Positions 52,493 through 62,699 of a DNA stretch of 64,000 bases are shown here, piece after piece. Every line of letters starts with the position of its first letter. Positions within the stretch are counted from its first letter, which is position 1. A program made the translations under genes and the position numbers. Origin of the DNA: Tubiluchus corallicola (Eukaryota; Priapulida; Priapulimorpha; Priapulimorphida; Tubiluchidae); contig JAQGDQ010000569.1 of NCBI GenBank assembly GCA_030141605.1, positions 1 to 64,000 on the forward strand, given 5' to 3'. Below the pieces are notes generated by a model. That model saw only the letters and a list, made by a program, of their open reading frames with translations. It did not search any database and was not told the origin of the DNA.

Positions 52493-54910
52493 ATGCAGTT
52501 TTTTCATGTGCTGTCCTTACTTCTTGCATTTGTGAGGCTCCTCTTTGGTAAATACATAGATGCTCACATATCAGGAGGCAAAAGGCCCCCAGATGGATGC
52601 AGTCCATATCCGGAGTGGACGTTTGACATCCCTTTTCGTGACCATCAGTATGAAATTACAGTTACGGAAACCTTCTTTGAGAAAGGAAATAGAATTTACT
52701 TGGGCATTCCTGACTGGACTAACATAAATACACTTTTCTTTGCCATTGCTCACACGTATGAACATGTCAATAGTGTGACTGATAAATCATTGTTTACAAC
52801 AGTTTATCAAAGGTCAGGGAAACAAAAAACACCAGGTCCTTATTTAGAGTATGCAGTAGATACAAAAATTGGTGATTATCTGTGGACATACAAACGTGAT
52901 CAACTGCAACAAGAGAAACCCAAACTTCTGTTGGAATTTAGATGCGTAGCTTGCTATTTAAAACCAGATAGCTGGTGGGGATGGACAGAATGCGATCGCA
53001 AAGTTAAGAACAATCCTCGCAACTGGCACGATGTTACGCTTACTATCGTCATAATTCCTAATGATCATCGGGCTCCTAAATTCAACGTCAGCCCCAGCAC
53101 GCCACTGCATCTTTCAGAAGACAGTCTCGTTGGCTCAAAATTGGGGGAGTTTCTAGCGGAAGACTCCGACCTATTTAAATATGCAAGGGATTTCAAGATA
53201 TGCCTGGGTTCCCTTGTGAAACAAGGCGGCAGTTTTAACTGCACCGGACTGCAGCATTTTCAAGGTAGAACTACAGAAGACCATTCATATACTTATCAAT
53301 TAACAAAGAGACTTTACTACATTATTTATCTGGATAAGCAAGTACATTACAAAATCACAAAGAATATCATGTTGAATGTCTGGCTGATACCCATGACTAA
53401 GTTCAATGTACCTGCAACTGGGGATGCAGCACCGTCTAAAATGCGGCCTCATAAATCTAGATATAATGTTATTGTAGGTGATACAAACAACGAAAACCCT
53501 AAATTTTCTCACAATTTGTATCATGCCAGTGTGGTATATGAAAATTTTAGATCACCGTTGAAAGTTGAACCAACAGAGATCACAGCCTATGACAAAGATG
53601 AACTTGGAGCTGTTATATCTTTTTCCTTTCCATATCGAAGCCAAATAGAGAACAAATTTGCAATAAACAAAGAAAATGGTGAGATTACAATTGCTAAAAG
53701 CCTTTTGCCACCAGCCACTTATTACACTTTTGTTCAAGCAACAGAACGTGTCAATGCTAGACATTATGACAGAGCACTCTTGTCTATTGAAGTCAAACAA
53801 AACTCTGTAAAATTCAGCCAGATAGGTTTTACAGTTAATGTTTTTGATCACGAATCTGCTGGCGCAATGATATTAGTTGTGCCTGCTCTTAGTGGTAATC
53901 CAGAAATGCGTCTTAGCTACGCATTAAAAACAAAGCGGGGTGAGTCTGTAAAGGATTTTGGCTTAACCATACACGAAATGCAAAATCAAAGTTTGTCACT
54001 TGTAAGTCTGGTTATGTCTTCAAAATTGAATGAAGGCATCAAAGATCTTTATGAGCTTATTGTAGAGGCGCATAATGATGGAAACCACAGGCAAGCTGGG
54101 GCAGTTTATGTTGCTGTTAATTTGAAAAATGCATTACTGAAAAGTCCCAGGTTTGCTCAAAAGGTCTACATATTCAACAGTACTGGAGTTGCTGGATCAT
54201 TTGTCAGTCAAGTTCAAGCAACGTATAAAACTCACACCAATGCACAAATATTATACTCAGTTCTTAACTACGGATATGTCACCCAAATTAACTCCGAAGG
54301 CAAGATCTACCTGAATGTTGAAGCAAAAGGCAAAATGGTAGTTGGCTTGAGCGCTTGCCGCATTGGAGATAATTACAAGATCCGATGTGGTTACGCTGAA
54401 GCAATAATTACATCACCTACTGATGGTAATACAAACTGGACTATTCCATATTTTCACGAGACAGGCAAATCAAATGCATCTGGCGGATTTGTGCTATTAA
54501 CACTAGTTATTTTTGCATTGTTTGGACTTATAATTGCTCTACCGGTCTATCTGGTCAGACAAAGCAAATCTAGCATTAGTACTGTTTCTGCTGCCGAGAC
54601 AAAAGAGGTGAATGAAGGTGAAACAAAATTCACTTCTGCCAAAGGATGTGAAACAGACGATGATGCTGAAATAGTCCTTGCTTCCACTGAGGGAGAAGAA
54701 ATAGAAATGTTTGCTGAAATTGGTCTTCCTCTGAATGAAAAGGATGACGAAAAAAGACCCAAAAGAGAAGAAGATTGTGGTGAAACGCATGGTGAGTCAT
54801 TAGATGATGCAGAAAAGCATACGGAAAGTACTGTTACTTCTGCGAAAACGTATGAGGCAGAAGACTGTTTTGAATTAGAAAAGTTTTCCAATAAAAAGAA
54901 GAAAGCTTGA
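52493..54910 (+). CDS. Intronless cadherin-like receptor, copy C (805 aa)
   Basis: Single frame from ATGCAGTTTTTT. Same architecture as copy B: signal peptide (1-19, LLLAFVRLLFG), extended first repeat with GCSPYP, RCVACYLKPDSWWGW and TEC, four further cadherin-like repeats joined at APKF, DTNNENPKF, KQNSVKF and SPRF, a Cys pair in the last repeat (SACRIG...IRCG), a membrane helix at about 665-690 (FALFGLIIALPVY), and a 115-residue acidic tail. Extracellular parts align with B nearly throughout. The tail is longer, with ASTEGEEIEMFAE, KRPKREED, and repeats of a VTSAK / SAKG motif. It probably acts as a surface adhesion or recognition receptor; the partner is unknown. Calcium ligands are mostly lost as in B. 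The stop at 54908 follows a Lys-rich end, and a different frame downstream continues the VTSVGEEEEEH tail motif. Confidence 0.9.
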   Translation: MQFFHVLSLLLAFVRLLFGKYIDAHISGGKRPPDGCSPYPEWTFDIPFRDHQYEITVTETFFEKGNRIYLGIPDWTNINTLFFAIAHTYEHVNSVTDKSLFTTVYQRSGKQKTPGPYLEYAVDTKIGDYLWTYKRDQLQQEKPKLLLEFRCVACYLKPDSWWGWTECDRKVKNNPRNWHDVTLTIVIIPNDHRAPKFNVSPSTPLHLSEDSLVGSKLGEFLAEDSDLFKYARDFKICLGSLVKQGGSFNCTGLQHFQGRTTEDHSYTYQLTKRLYYIIYLDKQVHYKITKNIMLNVWLIPMTKFNVPATGDAAPSKMRPHKSRYNVIVGDTNNENPKFSHNLYHASVVYENFRSPLKVEPTEITAYDKDELGAVISFSFPYRSQIENKFAINKENGEITIAKSLLPPATYYTFVQATERVNARHYDRALLSIEVKQNSVKFSQIGFTVNVFDHESAGAMILVVPALSGNPEMRLSYALKTKRGESVKDFGLTIHEMQNQSLSLVSLVMSSKLNEGIKDLYELIVEAHNDGNHRQAGAVYVAVNLKNALLKSPRFAQKVYIFNSTGVAGSFVSQVQATYKTHTNAQILYSVLNYGYVTQINSEGKIYLNVEAKGKMVVGLSACRIGDNYKIRCGYAEAIITSPTDGNTNWTIPYFHETGKSNASGGFVLLTLVIFALFGLIIALPVYLVRQSKSSISTVSAAETKEVNEGETKFTSAKGCETDDDAEIVLASTEGEEIEMFAEIGLPLNEKDDEKRPKREEDCGETHGESLDDAEKHTESTVTSAKTYEAEDCFELEKFSNKKKKA

Positions 54911-55078
54911 AGAGCATGGAGATATCGTGATTACTTCTGTAGGAGAAGAGGAAGAAGAGCATCGTTCGGGAGCTCTTTCGACAGACATTACATTCATTAT
55001 AATTTAACAAGCCCATTAGCATTTTTGCCATGTGCTGTTGAAGATTTGAAGTTTTCCCAAATCTTTCTGAAAAATAAA
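54911..55078 (+). other. 3' region of copy C with frame-shifted tail relic and poly(A) signal
   Basis: The frame beginning CATGGAGATATCGTG reads HGDIVITSVGEEEEEHRSGA then LSTD, the family tail motif, out of frame with the gene. AATAAA is at 55073-55078. Confidence 0.75.
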
Positions 55079-55619
55079 TTTTCATTACATCAAGATCAAT
55101 GTTGTAGAAGCTACTCAGTTTTAGGAATTATACAGTTCTTAGTGTGCTGGAAACGTTCCTATATAACAAAAAAACAGACAACTACTAGCCCCTCTAACGT
55201 TTTAGAAAAGGAACTAGTGCCAGTTCGAAGTTTTTTGCATCAAAGGGAAAGGAACTTAGATCAGTTCTCGTTCACTGCTTTCTTTTCTGATCAATTTGCA
55301 TGGGATAATTCACGGAAAACAACCAATTACAGCTGGCGCCTCACAAGAATTCCTGAAAACAATTAATTTTGCGTTTTTGAGGCATGCCTATCACAAAAAA
55401 GCAAGCAAAAACTTGTCAAAAGTGAAACAAAATTAGCAAAAGTTAACCCAAGGTGAAACTCGGACAGGCAGCTTATTTTGGTTCTACATTTTTGATGAAA
55501 AGAGCAACAAGTTTCAGTTCCAAGTTCCTCAAAGAGGAACTAGTTCTTCTTCAGAAGTAAATAAGATAACTTCATGACAGTCATTGCTTGTTGTTTATAT
55601 GTAGATTTTAACATGGTTT

Positions 55620-56130
55620 ACCACCGCCTGCATTTCAACCATATTTACAACCAATCAGTGAAATTCATAGTTACAATATAATTCATAGTTACAATCACGT
55701 GCTGTTCCATAGAACTAATGTATTTACGAAAGAAACAACTATTAACGCTATAATGCTGTGGAATGAAACACCCTTCAATATTAAAGAATTGAATCGATAC
55801 CAATTCAAAAAAGTTCTAAAATATAATATATTATCAAAATACCCATGACCTAGTATAAATGTTTATTATCTATGTATAACTGTTATTTGCTGTATTTGTT
55901 CAAACATTGTTATTTGATGCTTATTGTTTCTTAAAAGAATTGTGTAAGATACTACTCCAGATCTGTTATGTAATAAGTTGTTCAAACTACATAAACTACA
56001 ATGTAATAATTGCTCTGGGGGTCGACAAGATAGCTTGCTCCCCCCCCCCACAATGTTATGTGGTATACCTTTGTACGTATTTTATTGTTATTATAAATTG
56101 TGAAATAAACATTCTTATCTTGCTATCTTA
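55620..56130 (+). mobile_element. 5'-truncated LINE 3' end
   Basis: Encodes MLWNETPFNIKELNRYQFKK and ends at KYP then TGA (about 55848), the LWN-x-x-P...F-K-K-x-L C-terminus of CR1/L2-like reverse transcriptases. The 3' UTR has a CTGGGGGTCGACAAG... GCTTGCTCCCCCCCC hairpin and AAATAAACATTCTTATCTTG. Confidence 0.75.
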
Positions 56131-57293
56131 GCTCTAGCAAATTTGTTCTGTGAAATATGTTCAGTTTCAGTCAACATCATCAAAGTCGATTACATGTTAA
56201 AAACTGTTGTACATCTTATAACATACTGCAGAAGTACTTCATTGTATGAAACATAATTACCATACATACATACATACATTAACATTATATTATCTATCAG
56301 TTATGCCCACATCTGCTATCAGTAAAATGCGAACGCTATGTAGACGACTTAAACAACAAGCAATACAAACCAAAAAAGTCGTGTTATAAATAGGCCTACA
56401 GATAGTTGACGAGCCGAACGGCTTGTATCAGAATCCCTTCAAGGACACGATTAAAAGGAAGACATTTTATCAAAGACTGAAATAATCCACAAACTTTCGG
56501 GCTCCTGTATAGGTATCGTTGAACTGTAGCACCCCCTATTTTCACTCAATATTATCGATAGAATTCAGTATAATTATATGAGACCACCATTAGTCAAGAA
56601 ATTATACTACGTTGTAGACTCTTAGAATCTATTTGCAAATAACTTAAAATCTTTTCAGACATTTTTCAAGATGGCTGTGAATCTGATCTTTTTTAAATTG
56701 TTGCTATTCTAGAGTATAAAAATAAAGCTACCATTGTAAGTATTTACAACCGTCTGTGAAACAAAAGCACTTTACACTGTTTGACATTTTAGAAAATATT
56801 CAGTTTAGCAACCATCTTAATTAATATTATACTGATTTTGTATTATACTTATTCGTAATGAGTATCTGAGAATCCACAATGTAGTTCAATTTCTTCACTA
56901 ATGGTGGTGTCCGGGTTGATTCACAAGCACTTTTATGTGTTGCAGAAGCACAGAAAAGCGTGGCAGCTATTTCGAAAACTGTGAAAATGGCGGTCGTAAA
57001 GAATTTCTCTCTTTAACTTCTAACCTTTATCATATTCGTTAAAGTTAAGTCTGTGAAACGTCGCAGCAAACAATGCAATTTTCACAAAATTAGAATAAAT
57101 GTAATGATTGTGTTCACATAATAGGTCACCATTGTTTTGGTATAATTGTTCTCGTAACAAAAGATTCCGCAAGGTTTTAAATTAGTATTGCTCGAGGACA
57201 TGAAATAAAGCTATAAATTTACGTCCTGCATCAGACCTAAACGCTTGAAAACCAGCAGACACGTGCTAAAGGAAGTCGCTGACAACCAGCGAA
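56131..57293. other. Spacer upstream of the LRR gene
   Basis: Contains the short dispersed element at about 56509-56565 (GGCTCCTGTATAGGTATCG). No other gene or repeat recognised. A promoter for the LRR gene must lie here or further upstream, but no motif stands out. Confidence 0.4.
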
Positions 57294-57870
57294 ATGAAAA
57301 CTGAACTAGAACTTACATATACCTGCGTATTATTGACGAAAATCATTTATCACTGTTCGAGTTTGGAAACATATACACAGCGCTACCAGTCATTTGATAT
57401 TGAGGACATTGTCAGTGAGTTTGATGATGAGGCAAAGCTTGCAAATCTGAGTGCAGAGTTGAAAGGAATGATCGTTAACACATTTACTGTTAAGTCCTAC
57501 AAAAGCGAAAAATTGCCAGAGAAATTTCTCGAGGGCGTAACTGTCAGAGACGAGCTCATTTTAATTGATAGCAAACTAAACATAATTGGGGAGCATGCCA
57601 TCAATGCAAATGTTGAAAATACGATAAATGTCAGCAAAAATTATTTTCTAAACTTGGTTCATCCGAGAGCGTTTGCCAAAGTTCCAAATGTTAAAGTAAT
57701 TTTAATCTACCTTTGTCCTCTGGATGAACTGCAGTTGGATTTTTCTGATAATCCAAACCTTGAGAAACTGACTGTTGAACAGAACCCGGATAATAACACA
57801 ATAGAAAAGGTCTATCGACCGGTATTTCATAACTCTACAAAACCAGAGAATATTGTCATAGAACTGCTAG
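57294..57870 (+). CDS. LRR receptor exon 1
   Basis: ATG at 57294. A second GT (GTACGT) lies 4 bp beyond the chosen donor and would shift the frame. The chosen donor is the one that joins in frame to the LRRCT cap. Confidence 0.8.
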
Positions 57871-59959
57871 GTAGGTACGTATAATGTGTTTGATTTATAG
57901 CGTTCCCGTGATACTTAATTATAATAGTTACAGCAAAACCTTACGTTAATGAAAACTACAAGAAATTGATTAAGTTCATTTATATATGAGAGATCCAAAC
58001 TCTGAAATGATCTTAATAATGATGTTAGAACGTCGCCAACACTTACTGTTTTCTCCCGCAAAGTCAAGAAATTTTTAGAAACGTTGTCTCATTAATATAT
58101 GTGTAAATTGGCATTTTATTTTTTTTAGCATAAATCACAGTTCTAAAATTGCTGTAATTCTTAATAAAGAATTTATCTATTGTTTTATTTTGTGGTTGTT
58201 ATAATTTTAATCGATTGAATAGTCCCTTGTGGAATAATGTTCATTGTATGTAAGGAAAATCGTGGTAAACTAAACCTACTTATAACTACTACTAGTAAAA
58301 TAATTCGTTGTATTGGTTGAGTGAAGCTGATTATTGGTGTTTTAGGGATGGCAAAACTATGAAGAGTCAGATTATAAAACTACACGTTTATTGAACATCA
58401 AACACAATAAATATAACAGATAGCAATGCCAAGCCCCCTGATCTAGCTTGCTCTCCTTCAGCTCCCAGATTCAATCTCTTGAGCTGGGCACATCGCAGAG
58501 CTTCAACGCCTCGATTCTGAATCACTTGCTCACATGATACCACTCCTTAACTGGCTTCATGCCAGCATTCATCAACATAATTATCTATCATAGTCTAACG
58601 CTTTTAACATAGTTTAACAGATCCTCTTCTACTCTACTGCATAACATTTGACGATTCGAACGTAGTAAACAGGACACGATAACATGCCCAGGTGTTCTAG
58701 CAATAATTTAATTCAGTTATTTTCTGTGATTTTGATTCAATCCGAGCTCTGCGTGAGAAATTCTTATGGAATCTTTGTTAGCAACACTTATTGTTGATGA
58801 TGTTTCAGGTCTCAAGTTGATTTGTGACTGCAGTGTAGCGTGGATTAAAACAGAAGGTTGGAAAAACAGTACAGTTGACTGCACGTCTCCTATAGATAAC
58901 GAATACAAGACGCATGCGCTTACAGGGGATTTTAACTGCTCACTAATACCAGAAGCAACAGAAAAAACAACGTCAACAACTACGGTCACAAAATGGACGC
59001 TAGCAGAGATATTGCGATTCAAATCAATTGTCGCTTTGACTTGTGCAACAGGCATAATAATCTTCGTTATTGTATTGATAGCAATCTGCAGCACAAAACA
59101 TCCTGCTGCTAGGCACGCCCAACGGGAAGCGGAAATACGCAGGCGTTCTGAAAGCAGGCAACAAGCAAGAAAAGCGTCTTCAATAGGGGCAAGATCGGGT
59201 TCGAGAACGACGCCCACGTCAATGTCAAAAAACCCTTCATCATACAGCAATCCACCTCGGAACGCCACACAAAACACAAGAAAAACGTCTTCAATAACAT
59301 CAAGATCGGGTTCGAGAACTACGCAGACGTCAATGTCAAAAAACCCTTCATCATACAGCAATCCACGTCAGAACGCCACACAAAACACAAGAAAAACGTC
59401 TTCAATAACATCAAGATCGGCTTCGAGAACTACGCAGACATCAATGTCAAAAAACCCTTCATCATGCAGCAATCCACGTCAGAACGCCACACAAAACACA
59501 AGGGACAAGTCACCAGGACCCGCAAAAACAGGCGAGACATCAATAGAGCAAGGATCTTCATCATGCAGCAACCCACGCCTGAACGCCACACAGAAAACAA
59601 TGGAAAAGTTTCCAGGAACCGCCGAAAAGGCTTCAAAAGGAGGAGATACCTCAATGATGCAAGGATCTTCATCATGCAGCGTTCCACACCAAGAAAAGCC
59701 TCAGCGGCAAGTAAGTTTCCAGAACACCACAGAACAGGAAATTCTTCAAAACCATGTCCAGGGTCAAGGAAACCCTACTACAGAACAGGAAATTCTTCAA
59801 AACCATGTCCAGGGTCAAGAAAGCCCGCAAGACAAGGAAAGAACAGAAGACAGGGAATTTTCAATAAGATCAAGTGTGGCAAGTCTTCAACGTCAGGAAA
59901 CGTCTCAGCAGTCTCAACAATCAGAAATTGATGAAAATAAACCAGAATTGACAGATTAG
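57294..59959 (+). CDS. LRR transmembrane receptor with Ser-rich repeat tail (575 aa, two exons)
   Basis: Exon 1 is 57294-57870 (donor GTAGGT, phase 1) and exon 2 is 58809-59959 (acceptor GTTTCAG). The join makes GLKLICDCSVAWIKTEGW, a typical LRR C-terminal cap with Cys at CDC, VDC and FNC. Exon 1 holds worn leucine-rich repeats (FLEGVTV..., LILIDSKLNIIGEHAI, LDELQLDFSDNPNLEKLTV), and an N-terminal hydrophobic stretch that may be a signal peptide. A Thr-rich stalk (243-257) precedes one membrane helix at about 267-289 (ATGIIIFVIVLIAIC). The cytoplasmic tail is about 285 residues, rich in Ser, Thr, Arg, Gln and Asn. It begins with three 37-residue repeats (from about 313, 350 and 387: KTSSITSRSGSRTTQTSMSK) and a looser fourth. 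Likely a surface receptor; the tail offers many possible phosphorylation sites (inference). The LRR count is low for the family and no kinase or TIR domain is present. Confidence 0.82.
58340..58680. other. Unassigned insert in the LRR intron
   Basis: TTTATTGAACATCAAACACAATAAATA then a GC-richer stretch (CCTTCAGCTCCCAGATTC). It may be part of a retro-element LTR; borders not seen. Confidence 0.25.
58809..59959 (+). CDS. LRR receptor exon 2
   Basis: From the TTTCAG acceptor to TAG at 59957. It encodes LRRCT, stalk, membrane helix and tail. A second plus-strand frame (59464-59931) stays open for 155 codons across the tail, probably because of the 111-bp repeat and Ser-codon bias. Confidence 0.85.
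59171..59505 (+). repeat. 111-bp coding tandem repeat
   Basis: ACGTCTTCAATA-type starts at about 59171, 59282 and 59393, period 111 bp (37 codons), with a decayed fourth unit. Unit core: AAGATCGGGTTCGAGAAC, ATGTCAAAAAACCCTTCATC, AACGCCACACAAAACACAAG. Confidence 0.95.
59725..59822 (+). repeat. Second in-frame tail duplication
   Basis: ACAGAACAGGAAATTCTTCA then AAACCATGTCCAGGGTCAAG occurs twice in a row, giving TEQEILQNHVQGQ twice. Confidence 0.93.
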
Positions 59960-60240
59960 ATGTGAAAATTGTTTTTGTTGTGCGTTTTCAACAGCGAGGA
60001 GTCCTCAATAACAGGAAATTCACGAACACAGCCCAGAATTGAAAGAAAGAAACATGTAAAAATCAACTGTATATAGTGACTTTTCAACTGCGAAAAAATC
60101 CTCAACAGCTAGAAATTAATGAACCCAGACCAGACGCGAAAGAAAGCAATTTGTCAAAATTGAGTTTATTTAGCCTTCAACGGTAAAAAATGTTTTTAGC
60201 AACCAGAAATTCACGAACAGGTAACTGAGGCAAAAGCAAG
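59960..60240 (+). repeat. Decayed copies of the LRR tail end in the 3' UTR
   Basis: The C-terminal coding segment (CTTCAACGTCAGGAAACGTC ... CAGAAATTGATG ... CCAGAATTGACAG) is echoed about three times after the stop: CAACAGCGAGGAG...CAGGAAATTCACGAAC, CAACAGCTAGAAATTAATGA, and ACCAGAAATTCACGAACAG. Frames are broken. Confidence 0.7.
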
Positions 60241-60786
60241 AAAGCCTGCAAAATCAAGAGTAAAGCGAGATTGCCGCGAGAAGGCGCTCAAAATCAAGTG
60301 CGCAACTTTTTCAATACAGATCATGTCATCTGTAGCGAGAAAGCCTTCGAAATAAACCAAGTGTGCTGAGCTTTCGACAGCAAAAAATTCTCGATATGCG
60401 ATGCTGTGAAACCTCACAAATGCAATTATAAGGAATTCCCAACTTTGAAAGGAAGCTTGCCTGCATAGATCAAGAACAATAGCAAGTTAGTCCGAAAAAT
60501 TCAGTACGATGGATGCTCCTTGCTAAAAAAAACTCTAAGAAATGTCAAGGAAATTCCACAGAGAGTCGAAACCTTGACGTTTGCCAAGTGACCAGGAGTA
60601 AAACGTGTGGCAACTTCAAACATGGCAGTTAGAAAAGCGATAGTTGTAAAGATCAAAGATGTTATCATTCAAGTTGATTTGACTTCACGCTTGTTTTTAA
60701 CTGCTTTATGGTTTCTCTAAAGTAGCAAATTCGTTTCTAGAACTTACGCAGTGGTTTCAAAGCAGTTGCAATCGTTGAACGTGTAT
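60241..60786. other. 3' flank of the LRR gene
   Basis: Weak further echoes of AAGCAAGAAAGCC and AAATCAAGTG words up to about 60500. No gene recognised and no clear AATAAA close to the stop. Confidence 0.4.
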
Positions 60787-61250
60787 TTAACCCTTTTAGC
60801 CACAAACTATTTTTTAATAAGAAAAAAATTTGGCTCGGTACTTTTGTTTAGTATGTCCATCTTGTTTACACATAATAATTATTTTTTCTACCTGTGCCCG
60901 CGTGTTAAATATAGCCTGTATCCCACGGGATACATTGGGATTCAATGGAAGCATAAAATGTGCTTCATTTTGCAACTGCTGATAATTTTTAAAAGTATTT
61001 CAGACATTTAGTATGCATGCTATGCTGATCTGTACAAAGTCGTCACTAAAGTACTGTACCTTGCGCAGTTCTTTATGCTATGTAGATTTTCTATTTTGCC
61101 ATTTTATCACCATTTTTAGTCTATTGTTATTGGCTTAAATCAAAATAACTATTAAGAGATCAAATAACTGTAAGTTTTAAAACTTTATTAATTTTAAAGG
61201 CAGAAAATATTCTCGTATCCGACGGTATACAGCGGGTATGAAAGGCTTAA
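60787..61250 (-). mobile_element. piggyBac-type MITE, second copy
   Basis: TTAA at both ends (60787-60790 and 61247-61250). Starts TTAACCCTTTTAGCC and ends GGTATGAAAGGCTTAA. The internal CTGTATCCCACGGGATACAT and TGCTATGCTGATCTGTAC match the intron 5 copy in reverse orientation. An 86-codon open stretch here is not a gene. Confidence 0.85.
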
Positions 61251-62235
61251 TTAACTTAACTCTTATTTTTACCATTTAATTAATTCCGCTTCTAAGAAAC
61301 GGAGATGCACAATGTCGTCTGGCCATTTTACGTGTCTTGCAACAACTTTACCACGTTTTAATTTAACTAGTTGCTGCAAATAAATAAATAATCGAAGAGA
61401 GGCAAAGCTAGGCATAGGACACCACTGGTTATAAAAGCAACTAAATTACACGGCTGCTGTATTGTGGTCACGTAGCGTTAATCGAAACCTGGCAAATTAT
61501 ACACGTACCAAATGATTACGTTTTATATCCCTCACAAAAACTGCAATTAAATTTTGTTTTTTTTTCACTTTCTCCTCTTTGTGTGTTTTCTTCTTCTTCA
61601 TTTTAGCTGAATAATGCACATGAACACGAAGAACTAGAATGAGCTGACAGAAAATGCTTAAGAAAGTTCAACTTTACGAAAGCCTTGGCTTTTCGCTTAA
61701 AACGTGTGAAGATAATAGGGCATGACAAGAAATGCTTTCTGCTGTCACAGTGACCATTGAGAATCTGTTAGTGGTGTAGAACATAATCGCAGTAGCTAAG
61801 GGGTTTGGCTCAAAAACAAAACATTGACTTTGTGGGAAAATGAACTTATCGTGTAGCTATTTATAACGGTATAAAGGCCTGCCGTCTACGACGCTTTGGC
61901 ATAGAAAATTCAATTTTGTTAGACATTTCAGTGCTAGTTTCATGAAACTAGTTTAAGCATGGCTGTAAGGACTCTCCTTGTTTTTAGATTTATTTCAAGT
62001 AATAATCATTTAAACGCATATTTGAAATATGATAAATTCAATTTGTGCTTTGCTATTATATGGTCAAAAATGTGAGAAAAGGATAATGAATGTATCCAGT
62101 TCATAAGCAGCAAACGTCACAATCAAAGCGTGGCTTGGAGTAAGAAAACTATGTTTGACTAGTTTTACCAAAACATTGGGAGTTATAATTATGTTATTAT
62201 GTCAGAGCATTTGCAAAAACTTCTTCTTCAAAATA
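61251..62235. other. Intergenic DNA
   Basis: No gene recognised. The sequence is AT-rich with no clear tandem repeats. Confidence 0.45.
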
Positions 62236-62307
62236 AACACTTCTCATTGCTGGGGTAAGCATTCTCTATTCTGATAGAGAATGCTCACCCCAGCAATGAG
62301 AAGTGTT
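62236..62307. repeat. 72-bp near-perfect hairpin
   Basis: Arms 62236-62269 and 62274-62307 (34 bp each) pair with one mismatch around a 4-base loop TCTG. Arm start AACACTTCTCATTGCTGGGG. It lies at the outer end of an inverted R1 copy and includes the R1 terminal motif AGAGAATGC. Confidence 0.97.
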
Positions 62308-62690
62308 GGAAATGGAAAGCGAATTTGAATAGAATCGAACTTGTGTCTTTCGAATTCGAATTGAATGGAAATTCAGTATTTCAAATTCAAATTGAGACTG
62401 AAAGATTTCCGAAAAAGCTTTCGAACAACCTGTAAAAAATAGTCCTACAAAGAACAGGTATATTATTCGGTTTTGGTGTGCAGTAAAATTACTAATAATT
62501 TGTTTGAAAATTGTGCATAGAAACTGCAGCTAAATTATGCCAATTGCATGATGTTACGAACGTTTTAATGATAAAGAAAGTATTTGGTAGAAATGTTGAA
62601 TTATTCGAATCTATAGTTTTAGCTTCATGAGAATTCAAACTAAAAAAATCGTTCGAATAGAATTCGAACACTCGATGCTCATTCCTACCT
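62274..62690 (-). repeat. Repeat family R1, copy 4 (inverted)
   Basis: Minus-strand order: GAGCATCGAGTGTTCGAATT, ATTCGAATAATTC, AATTGGCATAATTTAGCTGC, TTTCTATGCACAATTTTC, then ATTCGAATT blocks and TAGAGAATGCTCACCCC. Confidence 0.75.
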
Positions 62691-62699
62691 GTCACTCTC

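Noticed and set aside
55025-55366. 113-codon frame downstream of copy C
   Set aside because: Begins inside the 3' region of copy C, crosses its AATAAA, and shows no domain.
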